Part shown: piece after piece, positions 28,214-37,888 of the stretch | Layout: each line of letters begins with the position of its first letter | Position numbering within the stretch: position 1 is the first letter of the stretch | Assembly (NCBI GenBank): GCA_028345065.1 | Contig: JAOMCN010000003.1 | Coordinates: 1 to 64,000, forward strand | Direction of reading: 5' to 3' | Origin: Rhodospirillales bacterium | GTDB taxonomy: Bacteria; Pseudomonadota; Alphaproteobacteria; Rhodospirillales; UBA2165 | Length of the DNA: 64,000 bases | Translations under genes and position numbers: made by a program | Notes under the pieces: model-generated | Database searches by the model: none | What the model saw: the letters and a program-made list of their open reading frames with translations, nothing else | What the model was told of the DNA's origin: nothing

Positions 28214-29606
28214 ATTTCCCGGCCTTGATGAAACGCCATGGGTTTTTTTGTTTGCCATTATGGGTAACTTCATAATGCAAATGGGAACCAGTACTGCGGC
28301 CTGAATTACCTAGCAGACCTATTTTTTGGCGAAATTTGACTTCCTGACCACGCTTGACAAGCGTTTTATATAGGTGACCATATCGGGTCTTGAAGCCGTC
28401 ACCATGATCGATTTCAATGAACTTACCGTACTTACCTTTATATCCAGATTTCACTACCTTGCCGGGGGCCGTTGCATAGACTTTAGCTTTCTTAAAGCCA
28501 GTCAAGTCTAAGCCATAATGCATTGCCCAGCGCTTATTAATTGGGTCTCGTCGTTTACCAAAATGGCTGGATATTGAAAAATGTTCGAGCGGGGGTGAAA
28601 AAGGTATAACGCCAACTAATCTCTTCAGGTTGGATAGTCGGTCTAATTTAGCTCCTAAATTATCTATACTTGATTTCAGAAATGCACCAGGTTCATTACC
28701 CTTTTGCACTTCTACAAATGGCCCACCTTGACCAAGCGTTGAGGTTCTTTTTTCCCCAGCTATTAGCTGTTTAGGTTGGATCCCCGTACGACTAATAAAC
28801 TTCTCCAAAACACTGATTTCGTCAACTGTGGTACGCGTTAAACGAGCAATAACGTTTTTCTCCGAGTTCTGCAAATTATCCAGATTTGCTAATAATTCTG
28901 AGGTTCTTTCATTTAGCCGTTCATTTAACATTAATGCTGAGTTTCTCTCAGCGAGAGCATTTTCCAAACTACCTGAGATTGATGATAAATTACCTTTTAA
29001 CTCAAAGTTATGGGTGTTTAGACTGCGCATCCTCTGCTCAATGTCTTTGAGTTTAGCTTTTAATCTACCTTTAACAGCTGCGATTTCATCTTGTCGCCTC
29101 TTTGACGAAACTAACTCGGTCTCATATTGGCGCTTAGACGAAACTAACTCGGTCTCATATTGGCGCTTAGACGAAACCAGTTCAGATTCAAAACGGCGCT
29201 TGGAAGAGACTAATTTAGATTTGGCAGTTGATAAGTTTTGCTGCAAATTTGCATTTTTTTCGACTAAATCTAGCATCGACTCGTGGTTCTCCTCTAGATC
29301 ATCTGTTAGAATGGTAAACTTGCTTTGGTAATTAGAAATCTCTGATAATAAACCACGATATACTATTCGTGTTTTCAAGATTTCCTTATCCTTTGCTTCT
29401 ATTACCTTTCCAACAGCAAAATAACTAAAAGACGAAAAAATTCCCCATCCTGAAGTAACTATAACCAATATGAGGCCGGCGATTTGGATCTTTTTTGAGA
29501 TTTTGACAAACCAAACTTTCCCGTCCGTCCTCATGATTAGCTCACGATCGGGCAGGTACGCATCAAACAAACGTTTTAAACGACGAATTACATATTTTAA
29601 TCGCAC
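28197..29606 (-). CDS. Membrane-anchored M23-family peptidoglycan endopeptidase
   Basis: The protein has 469 residues: a short basic cytoplasmic N-terminus, one membrane segment (about 41-65), a long periplasmic coiled coil (about 85-275) and a C-terminal LytM/M23 zinc domain. The domain has ISSHFGKRRDP, the metal motif HYGLDL and the HLHYEV motif, so it is likely to be an active DD-endopeptidase. The coiled coil includes four tandem 11-residue units (residues 131-174). Upstream of a bactofilin, it matches the M23-bactofilin pairs described in alphaproteobacteria, where the filament positions the hydrolase. The gene diverges from pgpA. Confidence 0.9.
   Translation of the reverse strand: MRLKYVIRRLKRLFDAYLPDRELIMRTDGKVWFVKISKKIQIAGLILVIVTSGWGIFSSFSYFAVGKVIEAKDKEILKTRIVYRGLLSEISNYQSKFTILTDDLEENHESMLDLVEKNANLQQNLSTAKSKLVSSKRRFESELVSSKRQYETELVSSKRQYETELVSSKRRQDEIAAVKGRLKAKLKDIEQRMRSLNTHNFELKGNLSSISGSLENALAERNSALMLNERLNERTSELLANLDNLQNSEKNVIARLTRTTVDEISVLEKFISRTGIQPKQLIAGEKRTSTLGQGGPFVEVQKGNEPGAFLKSSIDNLGAKLDRLSNLKRLVGVIPFSPPLEHFSISSHFGKRRDPINKRWAMHYGLDLTGFKKAKVYATAPGKVVKSGYKGKYGKFIEIDHGDGFKTRYGHLYKTLVKRGQEVKFRQKIGLLGNSGRSTGSHLHYEVTHNGKQKNPWRFIKAGKYVYKN
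29085..29216 (-). repeat. Four tandem 33-base repeats coding an 11-residue unit
   Basis: Four in-frame 33-base units lie within the M23 peptidase coiled coil. They code KLVSSKRRFES, ELVSSKRQYET, ELVSSKRQYET and ELVSSKRRQDE (residues 131-174). The two middle units, at 29104-29169, are identical at the DNA level, which points to recent slippage or unequal exchange. The frame and the helical character are preserved. An 11-residue period is the hendecad form of coiled coil. Confidence 0.9.
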
Positions 29607-29947
29607 GTGTGCCTCTCAAGACGCTTTGGTTGATTGCCGAAATATGTGTCTGCTAGATAAAAAATTGGTAGCAAAACGCTTACCCTTCAGAGAAAAATGC
29701 ACTGCAAAGTGTTACATGAACCGTATCGTCACGGGGAAATTCATGCAAGGGTAAACGTGGGATATTAAGGTTTATACAAATGATTTTGGGGAACCAATGT
29801 CCTGCTTTATTCATCACTTTGGCTGATTCAGACAACTATTTTAGGGTTTTAGTGGAATTTGCCCCTGAATATGCGCATAACAATTATTTATGAAAACAAA
29901 ACATAATGCTAATTTTATAGTATGGAATTAATGAAAATTATAACAAA
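29607..29947. other. Gene-free divergent region between M23 peptidase and pgpA
   Basis: The stretch of 341 bases separates two divergent transcription units. I find no credible ORF, RNA gene or strong hairpin. It becomes very AT-rich over its last 100 bases next to pgpA. No convincing -35/-10 pair stands out, so the promoters cannot be placed. Confidence 0.6.
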
Positions 29948-30409
29948 ATGATAATTAAAAGAAGAATCGCCATGTTGCTTTCGACCTGGTTTGGCTGCGG
30001 TTTTTTTAAACCTGCGCCTGGCACAAGTGGTTCACTTGCAGCTTTGCCTATTGCTTGGGTACTAACTGAGTTGGGGGGGTATCAAGCACTTGCTGCTGCT
30101 ACAATTATAGTAACAGCGACCGGCGTTTGGGCTTCAAATATCTATTGCCAAGGACTCTTAGAAGAGGATCCCCCTCAAGTGGTAATAGACGAAGTTGCAG
30201 GCCAATTGCTGACCCTGTTAGTGGTGCCACCCACATTAATTCATTATCTTTTTGGTTTTGTTCTCTTTAGAATTGCTGACATCGTGAAGCCGTGGCCAGT
30301 GAGTTGGGTTGATCAAAATATCAAAGGTGGCCTTGGAATAATGTTAGATGATATTCTGGCTGCCGCGTATGCAGGAGCAGGACTTTTGATTGCCTTATCC
30401 TGGCTTTAA
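29948..30409 (+). CDS. pgpA: Phosphatidylglycerophosphatase A
   Basis: PgpA removes phosphate from phosphatidylglycerophosphate to form phosphatidylglycerol at the inner membrane. The 153 residues carry the family motifs PAPGTSGSLAALP near 19-31 and VVIDEVAGQLLTL near 81, plus membrane segments near 35-55, 90-112 and 130-150. It lies 3 bases before cinA, and the two are probably one transcript. Confidence 0.92.
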   Translation: MIIKRRIAMLLSTWFGCGFFKPAPGTSGSLAALPIAWVLTELGGYQALAAATIIVTATGVWASNIYCQGLLEEDPPQVVIDEVAGQLLTLLVVPPTLIHYLFGFVLFRIADIVKPWPVSWVDQNIKGGLGIMLDDILAAAYAGAGLLIALSWL

Positions 30410-30412
30410 AAA

Positions 30413-30913
30413 ATGGTTAGCATGTATCCTTACTCTATATCTAAAATTGCCAATGAATTAATCGAGATTTGTAAACTCAAGGGTTTAAAAATTGCCACCG
30501 CTGAATCTTGTACTGGTGGTCTAATTGCCGGATCATTGACGGCTATTTCGGGATCTTCAGCCGTTTTTGAGCGTGGTTTTAATACCTATTCTAATCAATC
30601 AAAATGTGAACTATTGAATGTGTCATTAGATGATATTGTGACATTTGGAGCAGTTAGTGAGCAAGTCGCAGGCAAAATGGCTGAAGGCGCTTTAAATAAC
30701 TCGCCCGTACATTTGACAGTCGCTGTAACAGGTATTGCAGGACCGGATGGGGGTTCACCCGACAAGCCGGTTGGAACGGTTCACATAGCTTCCGCTTGTT
30801 TGGATCGGGAAACACTGAACAGGATGTTTCTATTCGAGGGTGATCGTGACAAAGTGCGTTTGGATACGGTGAAAGAGGCGTTAATCATGATGTTGCTTCA
30901 GGTAGTCGATTAA
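30413..30913 (+). CDS. pncC: Nicotinamide-nucleotide amidohydrolase (CinA C-terminal type, PncC)
   Basis: The 166 residues form the stand-alone CinA C-terminal domain, which deamidates NMN to NaMN in pyridine nucleotide recycling. Motifs are IATAESCTGGLIAGSLTAISGSS, with the catalytic serine, FNTYSNQSKCELL, FGAVSEQVA, and VTGIAGPDGGSPDKPVGTV. The N-terminal COG1058 domain of full CinA is absent, as in many proteobacteria. Start choices ATG 30413 and ATG 30422 are both possible. Confidence 0.92.
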   Translation: MVSMYPYSISKIANELIEICKLKGLKIATAESCTGGLIAGSLTAISGSSAVFERGFNTYSNQSKCELLNVSLDDIVTFGAVSEQVAGKMAEGALNNSPVHLTVAVTGIAGPDGGSPDKPVGTVHIASACLDRETLNRMFLFEGDRDKVRLDTVKEALIMMLLQVVD

Positions 30914-30937
30914 AATCCGAAATTTGGACCAACTCAG

Positions 30938-30980
30938 TTACCTTTAACAAAACAAGTACTCATGTTTTATCAAAGGTTAA
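30938..30980. terminator. Imperfect hairpin between convergent pncC and ratA
   Basis: TTACCTTT and AAAGGTTAA form the outer arm (with one bulge), and AAAACA and TGTTTT the inner arm, with a three-base mismatch between them and a 7-base loop. Its place between convergent genes suits a bidirectional terminator. The T runs are weak, so the function is uncertain. Confidence 0.4.
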
Positions 30981-31043
30981 TTATTTACCTAAAGTCATAT
31001 AATTTTGGTTGAGTGCTTTAGGCATAGAAATCAAGGAAGCCAA

Positions 31044-31508
31044 TTATATCAATTTTAGAGTTTGGGGTTGTTCTTTTGAAGAATAGACGAAATACGCCCT
31101 TTTTTCAAAGGAATGGACCATTTTCTTAACAGCATCATTAAAGACTAAACTTATCATTTTTTGCATTAAATTTGACCGGAATTCGAATTCCACATAAAAA
31201 TCTACGGTACACGTTCCGTCTGCTTCAGGTAAAAAAATCCAATGGTTATTTAAGTATTTAAAAGGGCCCTGACTATAAGTCACGTCAATGCGTTCTGGTT
31301 CAGTTAGGATGACCCTTGAGGTGAACCCCTCTCTAAAAACCTTGTAACCGATTACCATGTCAGCCAGTAATTCATTTCCCTCGCGAGAACGTATACGAGT
31401 GCTAATACACCAAGGTAAGAATTCCGAATATTTTTCAATGTCCGAAACAAGTTGGAACATTTGCCCTTGAGTATGAGGGAGGTGTTTTTTTTCGGCGTGC
31501 GTCTGCAT
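31044..31508 (-). CDS. ratA: RatA/Coq10-type START-domain protein
   Basis: A 154-residue polyketide-cyclase/START-like protein of the Coq10/RatA family. Its members bind ubiquinone or a lipid, and in E. coli RatA affects 50S subunits. Motifs are MFQLVSDIEKYSEFLPWCISTRI at 17-39, ADMVIGYKVFREGFTSRV and YVEFEFRSNLMQKMISLVF. It lies 8 bases after lipA, a conserved pair in alphaproteobacteria. The biological role here, ubiquinone chaperone or other, cannot be told from sequence. Confidence 0.88.
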   Translation of the reverse strand: MQTHAEKKHLPHTQGQMFQLVSDIEKYSEFLPWCISTRIRSREGNELLADMVIGYKVFREGFTSRVILTEPERIDVTYSQGPFKYLNNHWIFLPEADGTCTVDFYVEFEFRSNLMQKMISLVFNDAVKKMVHSFEKRAYFVYSSKEQPQTLKLI

Positions 31509-31516
31509 TCAGATCA

Positions 31517-32467
31517 TTAGCCAGTACGGGTGGACGCGAGTTTGTTTTGGCGGGCCTGTAATAATATCTTAAAACCTTTGTCGGCGTGATAAGATGAACG
31601 AGTAAGCGGCGTAGCCGAGACGTTCAAAAATCCCTTTGCTGTAGCCAGTTCTGCGTATTCAGAAAATTCATCCGGTGTCACAAATCGATCGATGGAGGCA
31701 TGTCGAAGTGTTGGTTGGAGGTATTGACCTATTGTAAGGAAGTCTACTCTCGCCGATATTAGGTCATCCATAACCTGAAGAACCTCATGTCTTTCCTCAC
31801 CTAGGCCTACCATGATACCCGATTTAGTAAATATCCCAGGTGACAATTCTTTAGTTTTTTCTAAAAGTCTCAAACTATGGAAATAACGAGCACCAGGTCG
31901 GATAGAGGGATAGAGCCTCGGTACAGTTTCAAGATTGTGGTTAAAGACTTCCGGTTTAGCGGAAAGAGTAATTTCTAAGGCGCCCTCTTTGTTAAGAAAA
32001 TCTGGGGTTAAGATCTCCACAGTGGTATCTGGAGATATTGAATGAACTAGGTGAACACACTTTGCAAATTGGCTCGCCCCTCCGTCTGGAAGGTCGTCAC
32101 GATCAACGGATGTGATAACCATATGGCGCATATCAGCCTTAAGGGCCATGTTGGCTACGTTCATTGGTTCCAAAGGATTGACAGGACCTGGTTTTCCTGT
32201 CCGGACATTACAGAAGGCACACGCGCGAGTACAAATTTCTCCCAGAATCATGACAGTGGCGTGCTTTTGTGCCCAACACTCTCCTATATTGGGGCAGGCC
32301 GCCTCCTCACAGACGGTCGTGAGGCCTAAATTACTTATGAGTTGTTTAGTTTTTTCGTAAACTGGCGAGATGGGTGCTTTAACCCTAATCCAGTCAGGCT
32401 TCCTGGGCGAGGGATTAACTGATTTTTTGCGAAGTTCTGGGTGGCGGATACTGCTATTGCTGTGCAT
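31517..32467 (-). CDS. lipA: Lipoyl synthase
   Basis: LipA is a radical-SAM enzyme that inserts two sulfurs into protein-bound octanoyl groups, making the lipoyl cofactor for the dehydrogenase complexes encoded just upstream. The 316 residues contain both iron-sulfur sites: [12 protein letters not shown] (Cys53, 58, 64) for the auxiliary cluster and CTRACAFC (Cys79, 83, 86) for the radical-SAM cluster, then [14 protein letters not shown]. The [13 protein letters not shown] C-terminal motif is present. A 173-base gap separates it from lpdA, so it may have its own promoter as well. Confidence 0.95.
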   Translation of the reverse strand: MHSNSSIRHPELRKKSVNPSPRKPDWIRVKAPISPVYEKTKQLISNLGLTTVCEEAACPNIGECWAQKHATVMILGEICTRACAFCNVRTGKPGPVNPLEPMNVANMALKADMRHMVITSVDRDDLPDGGASQFAKCVHLVHSISPDTTVEILTPDFLNKEGALEITLSAKPEVFNHNLETVPRLYPSIRPGARYFHSLRLLEKTKELSPGIFTKSGIMVGLGEERHEVLQVMDDLISARVDFLTIGQYLQPTLRHASIDRFVTPDEFSEYAELATAKGFLNVSATPLTRSSYHADKGFKILLQARQNKLASTRTG

Positions 32468-32640
32468 CGTCTTTTTCTATCAAGTTGTAATCACACTGTG
32501 CAAGGGAGAGGTTGATTCTATGGTATTTGGTACTTTTTTGGTATCTAGCGATAAATCTGACAACGTGAATATAAAAAATTTATGGTCTCGATGGCGAGTA
32601 TTATTTGGATCTCAGTCAACGTAGTGTAAAGCCGGCAAGG

Positions 32641-34041
32641 TTAAAAGTGTATCACTCGTCCGTAGGCGTCTAGTACAGACTCATGGATCATCTCAGATAA
32701 AGTTGGATGGGGGAATATTGTTTCCATTAATTCAATCTCGGTCGTCTCCATAGATTTTGCAATACTGTAGCCTTGGATAAGCTCGGTAACTTCAGCTCCA
32801 ATCATATGAGCCCCCAGTAATTCACCCGTTGAAGAATCAAATATGGTTTTGACCAAACCGTCAGGTTCACCCAAAGCAATTGCTTTACCATTACCAGTGA
32901 ATGGGAAGCGCCCTACATTCACTTTATAGCCTTTTTCTATTGCAATCGCTTCTGTCAGTCCCACGCTGGCCACTTGGGGGTGACAATAAGTGCATCCTGG
33001 GATACGGCGTGTATCAAGTGGGTGAATATTTGGCATACCGGCAATTTTCTCAATGCACATTATTCCTTCGTGAGTTGCCTTATGGGCAAGCCAAGGTGGC
33101 CCTACTACGTCTCCAATCGCGAAGACGCCGGGCTCGTTAGTTTTCCCCCATTTATCTATCTTAATATGGTTGTGATCGACCAGAACATTTGTGGCATCAA
33201 GACCCAGGTTCTCTACGTTGCCTGTAATACCAACTGCTATAATTACTCGATCGAATGTGGTTTCGATAGAATTACCCTCAGTAGTGATGGTTGCTGTAAC
33301 ATTGTCTTCGCCTTTTTTGAGCGCAGTTACAGTTGCCGAGGTCAAGATGTTCATGCCTTGTGACACGAACGCCTTTTGAGCAAGCTGGGATATCTCTTCA
33401 TCTTCAATTGGTAGAATACGCGTCAGTAATTCGACAACCGTAACGTCTACACCAAGGGTCCTATAAAAACTCGCAAATTCAATACCAATTGCGCCTGAGC
33501 CTATAACCAAAAGAGATTTGGGCATTACGTCAGGAACCATCGCTTCCTTATAGGTCCAGATTAATTTACCATCTGGTTCTATTTTGGGGAGGCTTCGAGC
33601 TCTGGCCCCAGTTGCTAAAATGATATATTTTGCGGCTAATTCACTAACAGTGTTATCATTCTTTTCGACAATTATTTTTCCGTTTCCGACAAGCTTGCCA
33701 TGCCCTTCAAGCACTTCAACACTATTTTTTTTTAGCAGGTAGGCGACGCCGCTTGAAAGCTGTTTGGCCACACTTCTGGAACGTTCAATTATTTTATTAA
33801 TATCGAAGGATACGTCACTGACAGACAAACCAAAATCATCAGCGTGTTGAATGTATCTATAAATTTCTGCCGTACGAAGGAGCGCTTTCGTTGGTATACA
33901 TCCCCAGTTAAGACAGATGCCTCCGAGATGTTCCCTTTCCAAAATCGCTGTTTTCATCCCGAGTTGAGCCGCGCGGATAGCTGTTACGTAGCCACCAGGC
34001 CCGCTGCCAATAATTATTGTGTCAAAAACGTTCTCCGCCAT
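32641..34041 (-). CDS. lpdA: Dihydrolipoyl dehydrogenase (E3)
   Basis: E3 reoxidises dihydrolipoyl groups of the pyruvate dehydrogenase complex with FAD and NAD+. The 466 residues begin with the FAD motif IIGSGPGGYVTAIRAAQLG, have the redox disulfide in GGICLNWGCIPTK (Cys43, Cys48), the NAD motif VIGSGAIGIEFASFYRTLG, FAIGDVVGPPWLAHKA, and the C-terminal IFPHPTLSEMIHE with the catalytic His-Glu. It lies 7 bases after pdhC. Confidence 0.95.
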   Translation of the reverse strand: MAENVFDTIIIGSGPGGYVTAIRAAQLGMKTAILEREHLGGICLNWGCIPTKALLRTAEIYRYIQHADDFGLSVSDVSFDINKIIERSRSVAKQLSSGVAYLLKKNSVEVLEGHGKLVGNGKIIVEKNDNTVSELAAKYIILATGARARSLPKIEPDGKLIWTYKEAMVPDVMPKSLLVIGSGAIGIEFASFYRTLGVDVTVVELLTRILPIEDEEISQLAQKAFVSQGMNILTSATVTALKKGEDNVTATITTEGNSIETTFDRVIIAVGITGNVENLGLDATNVLVDHNHIKIDKWGKTNEPGVFAIGDVVGPPWLAHKATHEGIMCIEKIAGMPNIHPLDTRRIPGCTYCHPQVASVGLTEAIAIEKGYKVNVGRFPFTGNGKAIALGEPDGLVKTIFDSSTGELLGAHMIGAEVTELIQGYSIAKSMETTEIELMETIFPHPTLSEMIHESVLDAYGRVIHF

Positions 34042-34048
34042 ATTTATT

Positions 34049-35368
34049 CTAAAGTATCATTGTTAGGGGGTCTTCGATGAGTGATTTCAAGGCCTGCAGA
34101 TACTGCGCTCCTAATGCGCCGTCTACGGCGCGATGATCAACTGAAAGTGTACATGACATCATAGTAGCAATCGAGAGAGTATCTTTTTTGACTACTGCCC
34201 TCTTCTCTCCAGCACCTACCGCCAATATACAAGACTGTGGTTGATTAATAATCGCAGAGAACTCTTTCACCCCATACATTCCTAAATTTGAAATTGTGAA
34301 GCTACCACCTTGATATTCCTCGGGTGTAAGTTTGCCGTCCCGTGCCTTGTTAGCTAACATTTTTGTTTCAATTGAAATTTCAGTAAGTCCCTTTCGATCG
34401 GCGTTGCGGATTATTGGTGTAATCAAGCCTCCTTCGGTGGCAACGGCAATCGAAATATCAATATTATTGAGTTGACGCATTGCCTTGTCAGTCCAACTGA
34501 CATTCACCATTGGTACTTTTTTTATGGCAAGCGCTACTGCCCTGACCACAAAATCATTTACGGACAGTTTATAGGAACCCTCACCCTCTGGGGCCCGGTT
34601 GTTGAGGTCTTTGCGCATCTCCAGGAGACGCTCAATTTCACATTCAATAGTCAAGAAAAAATGAGGAATTTCATTTGATGATTTTGTTAATCTGTCAGCG
34701 ATTACCATTCTCATATTACTATGAGGTATTTCAGTAAAATTCTCACCTGGAGTTCTTTTTAATGGCGCGGGAACCATATTTTCGGTCGATACCACAGTCG
34801 GGACAGATACTTCTGAATGGCCAATCACAGTTCCATTCACTTGGGGAGTTTTGGTTGCTATAGCAGCCTCTAGATCCCTTTTTACCACACGTCCGTGTGG
34901 GCCGCTTCCCACTATGTTTGTTAGATCAATTCCTGCGTCTGATGCTGCTCGCCTAGCTAAAGGGCTTGCAAATTTTCGTAAGTTTGCGTCGGTCTGTGGT
35001 TTTTTAGAATCAGACCCGGGTTTGGGTAGCACCTGAGGTTCGACTAAATCGGCTGGTGTTTGATTTTCATCGCCTACTTCTGAGGAACTTGATTCGACAT
35101 AAGCATTTAAATGAGAGGTGTCTTCGCCATCCGTTAACATTATTGCAATGGTTTCATTTACGGGGATACCCTCGGAACCTTCCGGTTTTAAAATTGTCCC
35201 TAGGATACCTTCCTCCACGGCTTCCAGCTCCATAGTCGCCTTGTCGGTTTCAATCTCGGCAAGTAGATCACCTGCAGCCACTTCATCGCCTTCTACTTTA
35301 TGCCACTTGGAAATCGTCCCTTCCGTCATAGTGGGAGATAGGGCCGGCATCAGTATTGGTGTCGTCAT
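34049..35368 (-). CDS. pdhC: Pyruvate dehydrogenase E2, dihydrolipoyl acetyltransferase
   Basis: E2 forms the core of the complex and passes acetyl groups to CoA. From the ATG at 35368 it has 439 residues: a lipoyl domain (1-80, lipoyl-lysine Lys43 in [10 protein letters not shown]), a linker, the subunit-binding domain SPLARRAASDAGIDLTNIVG, and the catalytic domain ending with SVDHRAVDG. The open frame continues upstream over the end of pdhB to 35479, but the lipoyl domain normally begins at this methionine. Its lipoyl domain is nearly the same as that on E1-beta. Confidence 0.95.
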   Translation of the reverse strand: MTTPILMPALSPTMTEGTISKWHKVEGDEVAAGDLLAEIETDKATMELEAVEEGILGTILKPEGSEGIPVNETIAIMLTDGEDTSHLNAYVESSSSEVGDENQTPADLVEPQVLPKPGSDSKKPQTDANLRKFASPLARRAASDAGIDLTNIVGSGPHGRVVKRDLEAAIATKTPQVNGTVIGHSEVSVPTVVSTENMVPAPLKRTPGENFTEIPHSNMRMVIADRLTKSSNEIPHFFLTIECEIERLLEMRKDLNNRAPEGEGSYKLSVNDFVVRAVALAIKKVPMVNVSWTDKAMRQLNNIDISIAVATEGGLITPIIRNADRKGLTEISIETKMLANKARDGKLTPEEYQGGSFTISNLGMYGVKEFSAIINQPQSCILAVGAGEKRAVVKKDTLSIATMMSCTLSVDHRAVDGALGAQYLQALKSLIEDPLTMIL

Positions 35369-35378
35369 GATATTTGCC

Positions 35379-36839
35379 TTATCTATAACAAACCGACTTT
35401 GCCGCATCGATAACTTTTGCTGCATTAGGAAGGTAGGCAGTTTCAAGGTTACGCGCATACGGCATTGGAACGTCAGCACCAGTTACTCTCAAAACTGGTG
35501 CATCCAGATAATCGAAAGCTTTTTCCATCGCTATGGCTGCTATTTCGGCACCCAAACCAGCAACAGGCCAACCCTCTTCGACGCTTACTAAGCGATTAGT
35601 TTTTTTAAGCGAATTAATTATGCACTCGGTATCTAGCGGGCGGAGTGAACGAAGGTTTATTACTTCGGCTCCGATACCTTCCTCAACTAAAAATTCTGCT
35701 GCCTCAAGAGCACAATTTACCATACTAGAATAGGCCACAATTGTAACGTCGGACCCTATTTTCTCAATCTTCGCCTTCCCTATTGGAATCGTAAAATTGT
35801 CATCAATAGGGAGTTCAAAGCTTTGACCGTAAAGTATTTCATTTTCAAGACATATGATCGGATTAGGGTCTCGGATTGCCGATTTCAGCAATCCTTTTGC
35901 ATCAGCGGAAGACCAAGGTGAGATAACCTTTAAACCTGGAACATGCGCAAACCAGCTGGCGTAGCACTGGGAGTGTTGGGCCGCCACTCCTGCGGCAGCA
36001 CCATTTGGTCCCCTAAAAACCATCGGACAACCCATCTGTCCCCCTGACATATAAAGTGTCTTTGCTGCTGAATTAATGAGATGATCCATAGCCTGCATTG
36101 CAAAATTAAACGTCATGAATTCGACAACTGGCTTGAGACCGCCAAACGCTGCACCCACGCTTACGCCGGCGATTCCGTGCTCAGTGATTGGCGTGTCAAT
36201 TACCCGTTTTGGGCCAAACTCTTTTAGGAGACCTTGAGAAACTTTATAGGCTCCCTCGTACTCCGCTACTTCCTCACCTATTAGGAATACCTTTTCATCC
36301 TTTCGCATTTCTTCGGCAAGAGCTTCACAGAGTGCTTCGCGAACAGTTAACGTAGTCGTGGGGCCAGCATATTCAGGCTCATTAATCGGCGCCGTATCTG
36401 TGTTTTTGCTCTTGAGTGTTGGGTAAATTTGATCCGCTGAAGAGGGGTTATCCTGCCCAGCATTGCTAAAACTATCATCAGAAGGTGGCAAGTCTGTTTT
36501 TTTTTCTGCCAAATTTTCTCGGGACATATTTTGGTTTGTTTCTGATATTTCATTTTGTGAGGTTGTTAATAAACCATCTTCGGGGGAATATTCCTCTCCA
36601 TGTTCCAACATTATCGCTATGGGCTCATTTACCGGGATACCTTCCGAACCTGCGGGTTTAATAATTATTCCCAGAATGCCTTCCTCGACTGCTTCTAGCT
36701 CCATGGTGGCTTTATCAGTTTCAATTTCTGCAAGGAGGTCACCAGATACAACCGTGTCACCTTCATTCTTAAGCCATTGGGAAATAGTTCCTTCTGTCAT
36801 AGTTGGAGACAAGGCCGGCATTAGAATTGGGGTAGCCAT
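35379..36839 (-). CDS. pdhB: Pyruvate dehydrogenase E1 beta with N-terminal lipoyl domain
   Basis: E1-beta pairs with E1-alpha for thiamine-dependent decarboxylation of pyruvate. The 486 residues have a lipoyl domain (1-82, Lys43), an acidic flexible linker (about 83-158) and the transketolase-like E1-beta domain from 160 ([32 protein letters not shown], the C-terminal LRPLDTECI). An E1-beta bearing a lipoyl domain is typical of alphaproteobacterial PDH. It lies 10 bases before pdhC. Confidence 0.95.
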   Translation of the reverse strand: MATPILMPALSPTMTEGTISQWLKNEGDTVVSGDLLAEIETDKATMELEAVEEGILGIIIKPAGSEGIPVNEPIAIMLEHGEEYSPEDGLLTTSQNEISETNQNMSRENLAEKKTDLPPSDDSFSNAGQDNPSSADQIYPTLKSKNTDTAPINEPEYAGPTTTLTVREALCEALAEEMRKDEKVFLIGEEVAEYEGAYKVSQGLLKEFGPKRVIDTPITEHGIAGVSVGAAFGGLKPVVEFMTFNFAMQAMDHLINSAAKTLYMSGGQMGCPMVFRGPNGAAAGVAAQHSQCYASWFAHVPGLKVISPWSSADAKGLLKSAIRDPNPIICLENEILYGQSFELPIDDNFTIPIGKAKIEKIGSDVTIVAYSSMVNCALEAAEFLVEEGIGAEVINLRSLRPLDTECIINSLKKTNRLVSVEEGWPVAGLGAEIAAIAMEKAFDYLDAPVLRVTGADVPMPYARNLETAYLPNAAKVIDAAKSVCYR

Positions 36840-36862
36840 AAATCTATATTCCTCGCTGCCTA

Positions 36863-37888
36863 CTAGGCTTCCACCAGAACGTCTGTATATAATTCTGACA
36901 ATTCGGGTTCGGGAGACTGTTGAGCGAATTCTGCTGCATCGGCAATAATAGCCTTTACCTCATCATCAATAATTTTAATTTCAGCTCCACTGGCATATTT
37001 GCCGTCAATTATTTGCTGGCGAACTCTATCAATTGGATCACGTTCAGCCCGTACCTGGCTTACCTCTTCACGTGTTCGGTATTGTGCTGGATCAGACATT
37101 GAATGCCCCCGATACCTGTAGGTCTGCATTCCAAGGATATAAGGTCCATCACCGTTTCTAGCATGGTTAAGTGCTATTTCTCCTGCAGCTTTAACTGCCA
37201 CGACATCCATACCATCCACTCTAACTCCAGGAATACCGAACCCTGTGCCACGAGCATATAGTTCATGTGTTGCCGATGCACGAGACACTGAAGTTCCCAT
37301 TCCGTAGTTGTTGTTCTCGATAACATAAACTACAGGTAATTTCCAAAGTGCTGCCATGTTGAATGATTCATAGACTTGACCTTGGTTAGCGGCTCCATCT
37401 CCATAGTAAGTCATGCACACCCCACCATCTTCGTTGTATTGATGTGCTAGCCCAAGGCCAGTCCCAATGGGTACTTGTGCAGCCACAATTCCATGACCCC
37501 CAAAAAACTTTTTTTCACGACTGAACATATGCATAGATCCGCCTTTACCTTTGGAGTAGCCGCCTTTGCGTCCTGTGAGTTCTGCCATTACGCCTCTCGG
37601 AGCCATGCCTGTTGCCAACATATGGCCGTGATCTCTGTAGCTGGTAATAAGTGAATCAACTTGTCTCTTTGCTGCGGCCTGCATCCCGACTACAACGGCT
37701 TCTTGGCCTATGTAGAGATGACAGAATCCTTGGATTAACCCCATTCCGTATAATTGGCCTGCTTTCTCTTCAAATCGTCGAATTTGCAACATTTCGCGAT
37801 AGTAACGGGTTAATTCTTCAGAGCTTAAGACGTTTGTGGGGTCAGGCATTGGTTTGGTTGACTTATTTTTAGTTTTTGGTTGGAACAT
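36863..37888 (-). CDS. pdhA: Pyruvate dehydrogenase E1 alpha
   Basis: E1-alpha holds the thiamine diphosphate of the complex. The 341 residues contain [18 protein letters not shown], the loop [11 protein letters not shown], the cofactor motif [31 protein letters not shown], and the regulatory-loop equivalent [15 protein letters not shown]. The start at 37888 has GGAAG 7 bases upstream. It heads the pdhA-pdhB-pdhC-lpdA-lipA-ratA run and diverges from a GST gene. Confidence 0.95.
   Translation of the reverse strand: MFQPKTKNKSTKPMPDPTNVLSSEELTRYYREMLQIRRFEEKAGQLYGMGLIQGFCHLYIGQEAVVVGMQAAAKRQVDSLITSYRDHGHMLATGMAPRGVMAELTGRKGGYSKGKGGSMHMFSREKKFFGGHGIVAAQVPIGTGLGLAHQYNEDGGVCMTYYGDGAANQGQVYESFNMAALWKLPVVYVIENNNYGMGTSVSRASATHELYARGTGFGIPGVRVDGMDVVAVKAAGEIALNHARNGDGPYILGMQTYRYRGHSMSDPAQYRTREEVSQVRAERDPIDRVRQQIIDGKYASGAEIKIIDDEVKAIIADAAEFAQQSPEPELSELYTDVLVEA

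Noticed and set aside
29085..29216. Short direct repeats considered as a CRISPR array
   Set aside because: The units abut without spacers, lie in frame in a protein-coding gene, and there are no cas genes.
28828..29331. A 167-codon plus-strand frame opposite the M23 peptidase coiled coil
   Set aside because: It is the antisense image of the repetitive coil, which lacks stops in that frame because of the biased codons. It has no family features, while the minus-strand gene is a complete M23 protein.
35118..36948. Two plus-strand frames of about 160 codons opposite the lipoyl domains of pdhC and pdhB, resembling each other
   Set aside because: They resemble each other only because the two lipoyl-domain sequences beneath them are near-identical. 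They have no independent support.
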